This document shows positions 30,801-43,790 of a stretch of DNA of 64,000 nucleotides, one piece after another. The translations under genes were made by a program, and so were the position numbers. Each line of letters starts with the position of its first letter. Position 1 is the first letter of the stretch. The notes under the pieces are model-generated. The model was not told the DNA's origin. It worked only from the letters and a program-made list of their open reading frames with translations, and did no database searches. The stretch is from Asterias amurensis (lineage: Eukaryota; Echinodermata; Asteroidea; Forcipulatida; Asteriidae), in the NCBI RefSeq assembly GCF_032118995.1, contig NC_092666.1:13156501-13220500 (forward strand), read 5' to 3'.

Positions 30801-33530
30801 GTCAAAATCGATAAAAATGCTGAACTTAACCCTTGATGAAAAATGCTGGTGAATTATCCAGTTTTCAGCCAAAAATCGAATCTACAAAAATGATGGACTT
30901 ACCACCTTGTGAATTTTTCAGTTTTCGGCCCAAAATCGATAAAAATGCTGGACTTATCCCTTGTGAATTTTTCACTTTTCGGCCCAAAATCGATAAAAAT
31001 GCTGAACTAACCCTTTGTGAATTTTTCCAGTTTTCGGCCCAAAATCGATAAAAATGCTGGACTTACCCCTTGTGAATTGTTCACTTTCTGCCCGAATTGT
31101 ATAAAAATGCTGAACTTACCCTTTGTGAATTTTTCAGTTTTCGGCCCAAAATCGATTAAAATGCTGGACTTACCCCTTGTGAATTTTTCACTTTTTGGCC
31201 CAAAATCGATAAAAATGCTGGACTTACCCCTTGTGAATTTTTCAGTTTTCGGCCCGAATTGTATAAAAATGCTGAACTTACCCTTTGTGAATTTTCTCAG
31301 TTTTCGGCCCGACTTGTATAAGAATTTTGGACTCACCCCTTGTAAATTTTTCAGTTTTCGGCCAAAAATCGATTGAAATGCTGGAGGTTATCCCTTGTGA
31401 ATTTTTCAGTTTTCGGCCCAAAATCCAAAAAAAAGCTGAACTTACCCCCATGTGAGTTTTTCAGTTTTCGGCCCAAAATCGATAAAAATGCTAGACTTTC
31501 CCTTTGTGAATTTGTAAGTTTTCGCCCCAAAATCGATAAAAATGCTGGACTTACCCCTTGTGAATTGTTTAGTCTTCGGCCCAAAATTGACAAAAATGCT
31601 GGACTTACCCCTTGTGATTTTTTTAGTTTTCGGCCCAAAATCGATAAAAATGCTGGACTTACCCCTTGTGAATTTTTTAGTTTTCGGCCAAAAATCGATA
31701 AAAACGCTGGACTTACCCCTTGTGAATTTGACCCTTTTTTACAAGCACACAAAGGTTGTTAAAAATTGCAATAAAACGGTCAAAATGTACAGAACTGTAA
31801 AGCTTATTTCTTGTGAATATTTAAAAGCAACTGAAATTTGATTAAAAATCATTGCTGTGCATCTCCTTGCAATTATTCAAATTTTGATAAAAATGCTGTT
31901 GGTTACTCATTTTCAGACCAATTCGACAAAAATGCTGGCTACTACCCACTTTTCAGTTAAGGGCCCAAAATCGGTAAAAACGCTGGAATACCACAAGTGG
32001 ATTTTTCGGTTTTGGGCCAAACAATCGAAGAAAATGTTGAACTTACCCCTTGTGAATTTGTCAGTTTCAGGTGGATATACAGTTTGGGGGTCAAAATTGT
32101 ATAAACATGCTGGACGTACCACCTGTGAATTTTTCCGTTTTCGGCCCAAATGGATAAAAAAGCTGAACTTTCCCCCTGTGGATTTTCAGTTTTGGGTGGA
32201 CTTTTCAAGTTGGGGTCAAAATCGATAAAAATGCTGAACTTAACCCTTGATGAAAAATGCTGGTGAATTATCCAGTTTTCAGCCAAAAATCGAATCTACA
32301 AAAATGATGGACTTACCACCTTGTGAATTTTTCAGTTTTCGGCCCAAAATCGATAAAAATGCTGGACTTATCCCTTGTGAATTTTTCACTTTTCGGCCCA
32401 AAATCGATAAAAATGCTGAACTAACCCTTTGTGAATTTTTCCAGTTTTCGGCCCAAAATCGATAAAAATGCTGGACTTACCCCTTGTGAATTGTTCACTT
32501 TCTGCCCGAATTGTATAAAAATGCTGAACTTACCCTTTGTGAATTTTTCAGTTTTCGGCCCAAAATCGATTAAAATGCTGGACTTACCCCTTGTGAATTT
32601 TTCACTTTTTGGCCCAAAATCGATAAAAATGCTGGACTTACCCCTTGTGAATTTTTCAGTTTTCGGCCCGAATTGTATAAAAATGCTGAACTTACCCTTT
32701 GTGAATTTTCTCAGTTTTCGGCCCGACTTGTATAAGAATTTTGGACTCACCCCTTGTAAATTTTTCAGTTTTCGGCCAAAAATCGATTGAAATGCTGGAG
32801 GTTATCCCTTGTGAATTTTTCAGTTTTCGGCCCAAAATCCAAAAAAAAGCTGAACTTACCCCCATGTGAGTTTTTCAGTTTTCGGCCCAAAATCGATAAA
32901 AATGCTAGACTTTCCCTTTGTGAATTTGTAAGTTTTCGCCCCAAAATCGATAAAAATGCTGGACTTACCCCTTGTGAATTGTTTAGTCTTCGGCCCAAAA
33001 TTGACAAAAATGCTGGACTTACCCCTTGTGATTTTTTTAGTTTTCGGCCCAAAATCGATAAAAATGCTGGACTTACCCCTTGTGAATTTTTTAGTTTTCG
33101 GCCAAAAATCGATAAAAACGCTGGACTTACCCCTTGTGAATTTTTCAGTTTTCGGCCCAAACTCAACAAAATGCTGAACTAACCCCTTGTGAATCTTTCA
33201 GTTTTCGGTCCAAAATCGATAAAAATGCTGGACTTACCCCTTGTGAATTTTTCAGTTTTCGGCCCAAAATCAGCAAAAATGCTGGACTAACCCCTTGTGA
33301 ATCTTACAGTTTTCGGCCAAAAAACAACAAAAACGCTGGACTAACCCCTTGTGAATTTTTCAGTTTTTGGCCCAAAATCAACAAAAATGCTGGACTTACC
33401 CCTTCAGAATTTTTCAGTTTTCGGCCCAAAATCGATAAAAATCCTGGACTTACCCCTTTTGATTTTTGCAGATCAGGCCCAAAATCGATAAAAATGCTGA
33501 ACTTACCCCTTGGGAATTGAGAAATTTCAT
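30801..33530 (+). repeat. 54-bp minisatellite, main array
   Basis: Monomer built of AATCGATAAAAATGCTGGAC, TTACCCCTTGTGAATTTTTC and AGTTTTCGGCCCA; length 54, a multiple of three, so several frames stay open on both strands (for example CEFFSFRPKIDKNAGLTP and FLSILGRKLKNSQGVSPA). About 50 monomers, with a less regular section at 31735-32215. Positions 30801-31722 and 32215-33136 appear identical, offset 1414 bp. Confidence 0.92.
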
Positions 33531-33535
33531 TGTGG

Positions 33536-33617
33536 ACAAAAAAGTGTGCCAAACTGCATTAAAAACCTCTTCAGAGTAATTAAAACTAACATGAGGTACA
33601 CAGAATATGTTGATGGA
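33536..33617 (+). repeat. Spacer S, copy 0 (partial)
   Basis: ATTGTGGACAAAAAAGTGTGCC to ATATGTTGATGGATAATGAC, the right half of the spacer that separates blocks of the 30-bp array. It joins the two minisatellites directly. Confidence 0.85.
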
Positions 33618-33967
33618 TAATGACTATACAACCACACCAGTCATATGGAAACTACACAACCATACACAAGTCAATGGGAAACAACACAACCAAACACAAG
33701 TCATTGGGAAACTACACAACCATACACATGTCAATGGGAAACTACAGAACCATACACAAGTCAATGGGACACTTCACAACCATACACAAGTCAATGAGAC
33801 ACTTCACTACCATACACAAGTCAATGGGACACTTCACAGCTATACACAAGTCAATGGGAATTGACACAACCATACACCAGTCATTGGGAAACTACACAAC
33901 CATACACAAGTCAATGGGAAACTACACAACCACACACAAGTCAATGGGAATATACACAACCATATAC
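33618..33967 (+). repeat. 30-bp minisatellite, block 1
   Basis: Monomer built of CACAACCATACACAAGTCAA and TGGGAAACTA (30 bp). About 12 monomers. One frame reads GNYTTIHKSM per monomer and continues open into the spacer at the right. Confidence 0.9.
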
Positions 33968-34202
33968 AATTCCAGAGATGCCAAGTCCAGAGGCCAACTA
34001 TGCGTGGGATTTTTCAAAGCTCAACCCCCCACCGCCGAAAAAATTGCCAGTTTTAGCAGGCCTTTCGAAATCGCCGCCCAACATTTTTTATAAAAAATAT
34101 CAGAAAATTAATTGTGGACAAAAAAGTGTGCCAAAATGCATCAAAAACCTCTTCAGAGTAATAAAAACTAACATGAGGTACACAGAATATGTTGATGGTT
34201 AA
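33968..34202 (+). repeat. Spacer S, copy 1
   Basis: TTCCAGAGATGCCAAGTCCA to GTTGATGGTTAATAAC. Contains C-rich CAACCCCCCACCGCCG and the AAAAAAGTGTGCC motif. In frame with the array the left part reads NSRDAKSRGQ and then FFKAQPPT up to a stop. Confidence 0.85.
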
Positions 34203-35611
34203 TAACTACACAACCGTACGCAGGTCAGTTGGAAACTACACAACCATACACAAGTCATTGGGAAACTACACAACCACACACAAGTCAATGGAACACTTCA
34301 CAACCATACACAAGTCAATGGGACACTTCACAACCATACACATGTCATTGGGAAACTACACAACCATACACAAGTCATTGGGAAACTACACAACCATACA
34401 CAAGTCAATGGGACATTTCACAACCATACGCAAGTCAATGGGACACTTCACAACCATACACAAGTCAATGGGACACTTCACAACCATACACAAGTCAATG
34501 GGAAACTACACATCCATACACCAGTCATTGGGAAACTATACAACCATACACATGTCATTGGGAAACTACACAACCATACACAAGTCAATGAGAAACTACA
34601 TAACCATACACAAGTCAATGAGAAACTACATAACCATACACAAGTCAATTGGAAACTTCACAACCATACACAAGTCAATGGGAAACTACACAACCATACA
34701 CAAGTCAATGGGACACTTCACAACCATACACAAGTCAATGAGAAACTACATAACCATACACAAGTCAATTGGAAACTTCACAACCATACACATGTCAATG
34801 GGAAACTACACATCCATACACCAGTCATTGGGAAACTACACAACCATACACATGTCATTGGGAAACTACACAATCATACACAAGTCAATGAGAAACTACA
34901 TAACCATACACAAGTCAATTGGAAACTTCACAACCATACACAAGTCAATGGGAAACTACACAACCATACACATGTCAATGGGAAACTACACAACCATACA
35001 CAAGTTAATGGGACATTTCACATCCATACACAAATCAATGGGACACTTCACAACCATACACAAGTCAATGGGACTCTTCACAACCATACACAAGTCAATG
35101 GGAATTGACACAACCATACACCAGTCATCGGGAAACTATACACCAGTCATCGGGAAACTATACAACCATACACAAGTCAGTGGGAAACTACACAACCATA
35201 CACATGTCAATGGGAAACTACACAACCATACACAAGTTAATGGGACATTTCACAACCATACACAAGTCAATGGGACACTTCACAACCAAACACAAGTCAA
35301 TGGGACTCTTCACAACCATACACAAGTCAATGGGAATTGACACAACCATTCACCAGTCATCGGGAAACTATACACCAGTCATCGGGAAACTATACAACCA
35401 TACACAAGTCAGTGGGAAACTACACAACCATACACATGTCATTGGGAAACTACACAACCATACACAAGTCATTGGGAAACTACACAACCATACACAAGTC
35501 AATGGGACATTTCACAAACATACGCAAGTCAATGGGACACTTCACAACCATAGACAAGTCAATGGGACACTTCACAACAATACACAAGTCAATGGGAATA
35601 TACACATCTAT
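34203..35611 (+). repeat. 30-bp minisatellite, block 2
   Basis: About 47 monomers with variants GGACACTTC, GGAATTGAC and GGGACTCTTC at the same place. Shortened 20-bp units (CACCAGTCATCGGGAAACTA) at 35130-35155 and 35360-35390 shift the frame. An open frame runs from 34189 to 35340 (383 codons). Confidence 0.9.
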
Positions 35612-35849
35612 ACACAATTCCAGAGATGCCAAGTCCAAAGGCCAACTATGCGTGAGATTTTTCAAAGCTCAACCCCCCACCCCCGAAAAAAATTCCAGTT
35701 TTAGAAGGCTTTTCGAAATCGCCACACAACTGTTTTCATGAAAAAAATCAGAAAGATAATTGTGGACAAAAAAGTGTGCCAAAATGCATCAAAAACCTCT
35801 CCAGAGTAATTAAAACTAACATGAGGTACACAGAATATGTTGATGGTTA
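35612..35849 (+). repeat. Spacer S, copy 2
   Basis: Same order of motifs as copy 1; left-hand frame again open up to a stop at 35739-35741. Confidence 0.85.
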
Positions 35850-37067
35850 ATTACATCACAACCATACACAAGTCAATTGGAAACTACACAACCATACACA
35901 AGCCAATGGGAAACTACACAAGCGCACACAAGTCATTGGGAAACTACACAACCATACACATGTCAATTGGAAACTACACAACCAAACACAAGCCAATGGG
36001 AAACTACACAACCGCACACAAGTCATTGGGAAACTACACAACCGCACACAAGTCATTGGGAAACTACACAACCAGACACATGTCAATGGGAAACTACACG
36101 ACCATACACATGTCAATGAGAAACTAAACAACCATACACAAGTCAATAGAAATTGACACAACCATACACAAGTCAATGGGAAACTACACAAGCATACACA
36201 AGTCAATGGGAAACTACACAACCATACACAAGTCAATGGCAAACTACACAACCACAAACAAGTCATTGGGAAACTACACAACCACACACAAGTCAATGGA
36301 ACACTTCACAACCATACACAAGTCAATGGGACACTTAACAACCATACACATGTTATTGGGAAACTACACGACCATACACAAGTCATTGGGAAACTACACA
36401 ACCATACACAAGTCAATGGGACATTTCACAACCATACGCAAGTCAATGGGAAACTACTCAACTATACACCAGTCATTGGGAAACTATACAACCATACACA
36501 AGTCAATGGAAACTACACATCCATACACCAGTCATTGGGAAACTATACAACCATACACATGTCATTGGGAAACTACACAACCATACACAAGTCAATGAGA
36601 AACTACATAACCATACACAAGTCAATGAGAAACTACATAACCATACACAAGTCAATTGGAAACTTCACAACCATACACAAGTCAATGGGACACTACACAA
36701 CCACACACAAGTCATTGGGAAACTACACAACCACACACAAGTCAATGGAACACTTCACAACCATACACAAGTCAATGGGACACTTCACAACCATACACAT
36801 GTCATTGGGAAACTACACAACCATACACAAGTCAATGGGAAACTACACAACCATACACAAGTCAATGGGACATTTCACAACCATACGCAAGTCAATGGGA
36901 CACTTCACAACCATACACAAGTCAATGGGAAACTACACATCCATACACCAGTCATCGGGAAACTATACAACCATACACAAGTCAGTGGGAAACTACACAA
37001 CCATACACATGTCATTGGGAAACTACACAACCATACACAAGTCAATGGGAATATACACATCTATACA
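35850..37067 (+). repeat. 30-bp minisatellite, block 3
   Basis: About 41 monomers; begins with a run of GCACACAAGTCATTGGG-type variants. The first 450 bases match the start of block 4 at an offset of 1453 bp, including the same stop in ATGAGAAACTAAACAACC. Confidence 0.9.
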
Positions 37068-37304
37068 CAATTCCAGAGATGCCAAGTCCAGAGGCCAACG
37101 ATGCGTGAGATTTTTCAAAGCTCAACCCCCCACCCCCGAAAAAATTGCCAGTTTTAGAAGGCTTTTCGAAATCGCCACACAACTGTTTTCATGAAAGAAA
37201 TCAGAAAGATAATTGTGGACAAAAAAGTCTGCCAAAATGCATCAAAAACCTCTCCAGAGTAATTAAAACTAACATGAGGTACACAGAATATGTTGATGGT
37301 TAAT
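37068..37304 (+). repeat. Spacer S, copy 3
   Basis: As copy 2, with CGATGCGTGAG for CTATGCGTGAG and GTCTGCC for GTGTGCC. Confidence 0.85.
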
Positions 37305-40300
37305 GACATCACAACCATACACAAGTCAATTGGAAACTACACAACCATACACAAGCCAATGGGAAACTACACAAGCGCAGACAAGTCATTGGGAAACTAC
37401 ACAACCATACACATGTCAATTGGAAACTACACAACCATTCACAAGCCGATGGGAAACTACACAACCGCACACAAGTCATTGGGAAACTACACAACCGCAC
37501 ACAAGTCATTGGGAAACTACACAACCAGACACATGTCAATGGGAAACTACACGACCATACACATGTCAATGAGAAACTAAACAACCATACACAAGTCAAT
37601 AGAAACTGACACAACCATACACAAGTCAATGGGAAACTACACAAGCATACACAAGTCAATGGGAAACTACACAACCATACACAAGTCAATGGCAAACTAC
37701 ACAACCACAAACAAGTCATTGGGAAACTACACAACCACACACAAGTCAATGGAACACTTCACAACCATACACAAGTCAATGGGACACTTCACAACCATAC
37801 ACATGTCATTGGGAAACTACACAACCATACACAAGTCATTGGGAAACTACACAACCATACACAAGTCAATGGGACATTTCACAACCATACGCAAGTCAAT
37901 GGGAAACTACACAACTATACACCAGTCATTGGGAAACTATACAACCATACACAAGTCAGTGGGAAACTACACAACCATACACATGTCATTGGGAAACTAC
38001 ACAACCATACACAAGTCAATGAGAAACTACACAACCATACACAAGTCAATTGGAAACTTCACAACCATACACAAGTCATCGGGAAACTACACAACCATAC
38101 ACAAGTCAATGGGACACTTCACAACCATACACAAGTCAATTGGACACTACACAACCGCACACAAGTCATTGGGAAACTACACAACCAGACACATGTCTAT
38201 GGGAAACTAAACAACCATACACATGTCAATGGGAAACTACACAACCATACACAAGTCAATTGGACACTACACAACGGCACACAAGTCATTGGGAAACTAC
38301 ACAACCATACACATGTCAATCGGAAACTACACAACCATACACAAGTCAATGTGACACTTCAAAACCATACACAAGTCAATGGGACACTTCACAACCATAC
38401 ACAAGTCAATTGGACACTACACAACCGCACACAAGTCATTGGGAAACTACACAACCAGACACATGTCTATGGGAAACTAAACAACCATACACATGTCAAT
38501 GGGAAACTACACAACCATACACAAGTCAATTGGACACTACACAACGGCACACAAGTCATTGGGAAACTACACAACCAGACACATGTCTATGGGAAACTAC
38601 ACAACCATACACATGTCAATCGGAAACTACACAACCATACACAAGTCAATGTGACACTTCAAAACCATACACAAGTCAATTGGACACTACACAACCGCAC
38701 ACAAGTCATTGGGAAACTACACAACCAGACACATGTCTATGGGAAACTACACAACCATACACAAGTCAATGGCAAACTACACAACCACACACAATTCATT
38801 TGGAAACTACACAACCATACACAAGTCAATTGGACACTACACAACCGCACACAAGTCATTGGGAAACTACACAACCGTACACAAGTTAATGGGACATTTC
38901 ACAACCATACACAAGTCAATGGGACACTTCACAACCATACACAAGTCAATGGGACTCTTCACAACCATACACAAGTCAATGGGAATTGACACAACCATAC
39001 ACCAGTCATCGGGAAACTATACACCAGTCATCGGGAAACTATACAACCATATAAAGTCAGTGGGAAACTACACAACCATACACATGTCATTGGGAAACTA
39101 CACAACCATACACAAGTCATTGGGAAACTACACAACCATACACAAGTCATTGGGACATTTCACAACCAAACGCAAGTCAATGGGACACTTCACACCCATA
39201 CACATGTCAATGAGTAACTAAACAACCATACACAAGTCAATGGGAATTGACACAACCATACACAAGTCAATGGGAAACTACACAAGCATACACAAGTCAA
39301 TGGGAAACTACACAACCATACACAAGTCAATGGCAAACTACACAACCACACACAAGTCATTGGGAAACTACACAACCACACACAAGTCAATGAAACACTT
39401 CACAACCATACACAAGTCAATGGGACACTTCACAACCATACACATGTCATTGGAAAACTACACAACCATACACAAGTCATTGGGAAACTACACAACCATA
39501 CACAAGTCAATGGGACATTTCACAACCAAACGCAAGTCAATGGGACACTTCACAACCATACACAAGTCAATGGGACACTTCACAACCATACACAAGTCAA
39601 TGGGAAATTACACAACCATACACCAGTCATTGGGAAACTATACAACCATACACAAGTCAGTGGGAAACTACACAACCATACACATGTCATTGGGAAACTA
39701 CACAACCATACACAAGTCAATGAGAAACTACACAACCATACACAAGTCAATTGGAAACTTCACAACCATACACAAGTCAATGGGAAACTACACAACCATA
39801 CACAAGTCAATGGGACACTACACAACCATACACAAGTCAATTGGACACTACACAACCGCACACAAGTCAGTGGGAAACTACACAACCAGACACATGTCTA
39901 TGGGAAACTACACAACCATACACATGTCAATGGGAAACTACACAACCATACACAAGTCAATTGGAAACTTCACAACCATACACCAGTCAATTGGAAACTA
40001 CACAACCATACACAAGTCAATGGGACACTACACAACCATACACAAGTCAATTGGACACTACACAACCGCACACAAGTCAGTGGGAAACTACACAACCAGA
40101 CACATGTCTATGGGAAACTACAAAACCATACACATGTCAATGGGAAACTACACAACCATACACATGTCATTGGGAAACTACACAACCATACACAAGTCGA
40201 AGGGAAACTACACAACCATACACAAGTCAATGGGAAACTACACAACCATACACAAGTTAATGGGACATTTCACAACCATACACAAGTCAATGGGACACTT

Positions 40301-40944
40301 CACAACCATACACAAGTCAATAGGACTATCTTCACAACCATACACAAGTCAATGGGAATTGACACAACCATGCACCAGTCATTGGGAATCGATACAACCA
40401 TACACAAGTCAGTGGGAAACTACACAACCATACACATGTCATTGGGAAACTACACAACCATACACAAGTCATTGGGAAACTACACAATCATACACAAGTC
40501 AAAGGGACATTTCACAACCATACGCAAGTCAATGGGACACTTCACAACCATACACAAGTCAATGGGACTCTTCACAACCATACACAAGTCAATGGGAAAT
40601 GACACAACCATACACCAGTCATTGGGAAACTCTACAACCATACACAAGTCAGTGGGAAACTACACAACCATACACAAGTCATTGGGAAACTACACAACCA
40701 TACACAAGTCAACGAGAAACAACACAACCATACACAAGTCAATTGGAAACTTCACAACGTAAAAAAGTCAATGGGAAACTACACAACCATACACAAGCCA
40801 ATAGGACACTTCACAACCATACACAAGTCAATGGGACACTTCACAACCATAGACAAGTCAATGGGACACTTCACAACAATACACAAGTCAATGGGAACTA
40901 ACACAACCATACACAAGTCAATGGGAATATACACAACCATACAC
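37305..40944 (+). repeat. 30-bp minisatellite, block 4 (largest)
   Basis: About 120 monomers. Internal higher-order copies are visible: a 240-bp-scale cycle at 38100-38760 (CCAGACACATGTCTATGGG recurring) and a stretch 39240-40260 that recurs in block 5 at an offset near 2235 bp. Longest open frame 39240-40901 (553 codons). Confidence 0.9.
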
Positions 40945-41181
40945 AATTCCAGAGATGCCAAGTCCAGAGGCCAACTATGCGTGAGATTTTTCAAAGCTCA
41001 ACCCCCACCCCCGAAAAAATTGCCAGTTTTAGAAGGCTTTTCGAAATCGCCGCACAACTTTTTTTATAAAAAAAAATCAAAAATTTAATTGTGGACAAAA
41101 AAGTGTGCCAAAATGCATCAAAAATCTCTTCAGAGTAATTAAAACTAACATGAAGTACACAGAATATGTTGATGGTTAATG
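40945..41181 (+). repeat. Spacer S, copy 4
   Basis: One C fewer in the C-run, which shifts the frame that is open in copies 1, 2, 3 and 5. Confidence 0.85.
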
Positions 41182-43109
41182 ACTACACAACCATACAAAG
41201 GCCAATGGGAAACTACACAACCGCACACAAGTCATTGGGAAACTACACAACCAGACACATGTGTATGGGAAACTACACAACCATACACATGTCAATGGGA
41301 AACTACACAACCATACACATGTCAATGAGAAACTAAACAACCATACACAAGTCAATGGGAATTGACACAACCATACACAAGTCAATGGGAAACTACACAA
41401 GCATACACAAGTCAATGGGAAACTACACAACCATACACATGTCAATGAGAAACTAAACAACCATACACAAGTCAATGGGAATTGACACAACCATACACAA
41501 GTCAATGGGAAACTACACAAGCATACACAAGTCAATGGGAAACTACACAACCATACACAAGTCAATGGCAAACTACACAACCACACACAAGTCATTGGGA
41601 AACTACACAACCACACACAAGTCAATGAAACACTTCACAACCATACACAAGTCAATGGGACACTTCACAACCATACACATGTCATTGGAAAACTACACAA
41701 CCATACACAAGTCATTGGGAAACTACACAACCATACACAAGTCAATGGGACATTTCACAACCATACGCAAATCAATGGGACACTTCACAACCATACACAA
41801 GTCAATGGGACACTTCACAACCATACACAAGTCAATGGGAAACTACACAACCATACACCAGTCATTGGGAAACTATACAACCATACACAAGTCAGTGGGA
41901 AACTACACAACCATACACATGTCATTGGGAAACTACACAACCATACACAAGTCAATGAGAAACTACACAACCATACACAAGTCAATTGGAAACTTCACAA
42001 CCATACACAAGTCAATGGGAAACTACACAACCATACACAAGTCAATGGGACACTACACAAACCATACACAAGTCAATTGGACACTACAAAACCGCACACA
42101 AGTCAGTGGGAAACTACACAACCAGACACATGTCTATGGGAAACTACACAACCATACACATGTCAATGGGAAACTACACAACCATACACAAGTCAATTGG
42201 AAACTTCACAACCATACACAAGTCAATGGGAAACTACACAACCATACACAAGTCAATGGGACACTACACAACCATACACAAGTCAATTGGACACTACACA
42301 ACCGCACACAAGTCAGTGGGAAACTACACAACCAGACACATGTCTATGGGAAACTACAAAACCATACACATGTCAATGGGAAACTACACAACCATACACA
42401 AGTCAATGGGAAACTACACAACCATACACAAGTCAATGGGAAACTACACAACCATACACAAGTTAATGGGACATTTCACAACCATACACAAGTCAATGGG
42501 ACTCTTGACAACCATACACAAGTCAATGGTAATTGACACAACCATACACCAGTCATCGGGAAACTATACACCAGTCATCGGGAAACTATACAACCATACA
42601 CAAGTCAGTGGGAAACTACACAACCATACACATGTCATTGGGAAACTACACAACCATACACAAGTCATTGGGAAACTACACAACCATTCACAAGTCAATG
42701 GGACATTTCACAACCATACGCAAGTCAATGGGACACTTCACAACCATACACAAGTCAATGGGACACTTCACAACCATACACAAGTCAATGGGAGTTGACA
42801 CAACCATACACCAGTCATTGGGAAACTATACAACCATACACAAGTCAGTGGGAAACTACACAACCATACACATGTCATTGGGAAACTACACAACCATACA
42901 CAAGTCAATGAGAAACTACACGACCATACACAAGTCAATGGGAAACAACACAACCATACACAAGTCAATGGGACACTTCACAACCATACACAAGTCAATT
43001 AGACACTTCACAAGCATAGACAAGTCAATGGGACACTTCACAACAATACACAAGTCAATGGGAACTAACACAACCATACACAAGTCAATGGGAATATACA
43101 CAACCATAC
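41182..43109 (+). repeat. 30-bp minisatellite, block 5
   Basis: About 64 monomers; largely a second version of 39240-40940. One extra base (ACACAAACC at 42056-42064) shifts the frame inside. Confidence 0.9.
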
Positions 43110-43349
43110 ACAATCCTAGAGATGCCAAGTCCAGAGGCCAACTAGGCGTGAGATTTTTCAAAGCTCAACCCCCCACCCCCGAAAAAATTGCCAGTTTTAG
43201 AAGGCTTTTCGAAATCGCCACACAACTGTTTTAATGAAAAAAATCAGAAAGATAATTGTGGACAAAAAAGTGTGCCAAAATGCATCAAAAACCTCTCCAG
43301 AGTAATTAAAACTAACATGACGTACACATAATATGTTGATGGTTAATGA
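43110..43349 (+). repeat. Spacer S, copy 5
   Basis: Frame open again as in copies 1-3; ends ATATGTTGATGGTTAATGAC. Confidence 0.85.
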
Positions 43350-43617
43350 CTACACAACCATACACAAGTCAATTGGAAACTACACGACCATACACAAGTC
43401 AATGGGACACTTCACAACCATACACAAGTCAATGGGAATTGACACAACCATATACCAGTCAATGGGAAACTATACAACCACACACGAGTCAGTGGGAAAC
43501 TACACAACCATACACCAGCCAATGGAAATATACACAACCATACACAATTCCAGAGATGCCAAGTCCAGAGGCCAGCTATGCGTGAGATTTTTCAAAGCTC
43601 AACCCCCCCCCCCTGAC
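43350..43617 (+). repeat. 30-bp minisatellite, block 6, and truncated spacer S
   Basis: About seven monomers, then the left part of the spacer (TTCCAGAGATGCCAAGTCCA to a run of nine C) cut off at 43617. The open frame 43333-43626 spans spacer, monomers and spacer without a break. Confidence 0.85.
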
Positions 43618-43639
43618 CATTTGTAAGTGTTTATATACT

Positions 43640-43790
43640 TCATTGGCGCTATTTATTTCCAGCGCACCTAAGTGCCCGTTAGTGATTGGAGGTGGTTTGA
43701 GACACTAATCCAGGCGAAAAAGTAAAAAGACACTATAATAGGAACTGAACCCGAGTCCCCTGGCTCCCAGTTTAATACGTTTATAGTAAA
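43640..43790 (-). mobile_element. tRNA-derived SINE, inverted relative to the copy at 30330
   Basis: Minus strand: CTCGGGTTCAGTTCC (B-box region), GTGTCTCAAACCACCTCC and ACGGGCACTTAGGTGCGCTGG, matching the plus-strand copy at 30330-30510. It lies close to the right end of the minisatellite. Confidence 0.6.

Noticed and set aside
31007..33182. Open frames of 109-134 codons in the 54-bp array
   Set aside because: Same reason: 54 is divisible by three and opposite-strand frames are equally open.
34189..40901. Long open frames of 383 and 553 codons as ordinary genes
   Set aside because: A 30-bp repeat without stops is open in several frames at once; overlapping frames of similar length exist on both strands. 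Kept only as a hypothesis under findings.
33618..43550. CRISPR array
   Set aside because: The 30-bp units touch each other directly with no unique spacers between them, and the genome is eukaryotic with introns.
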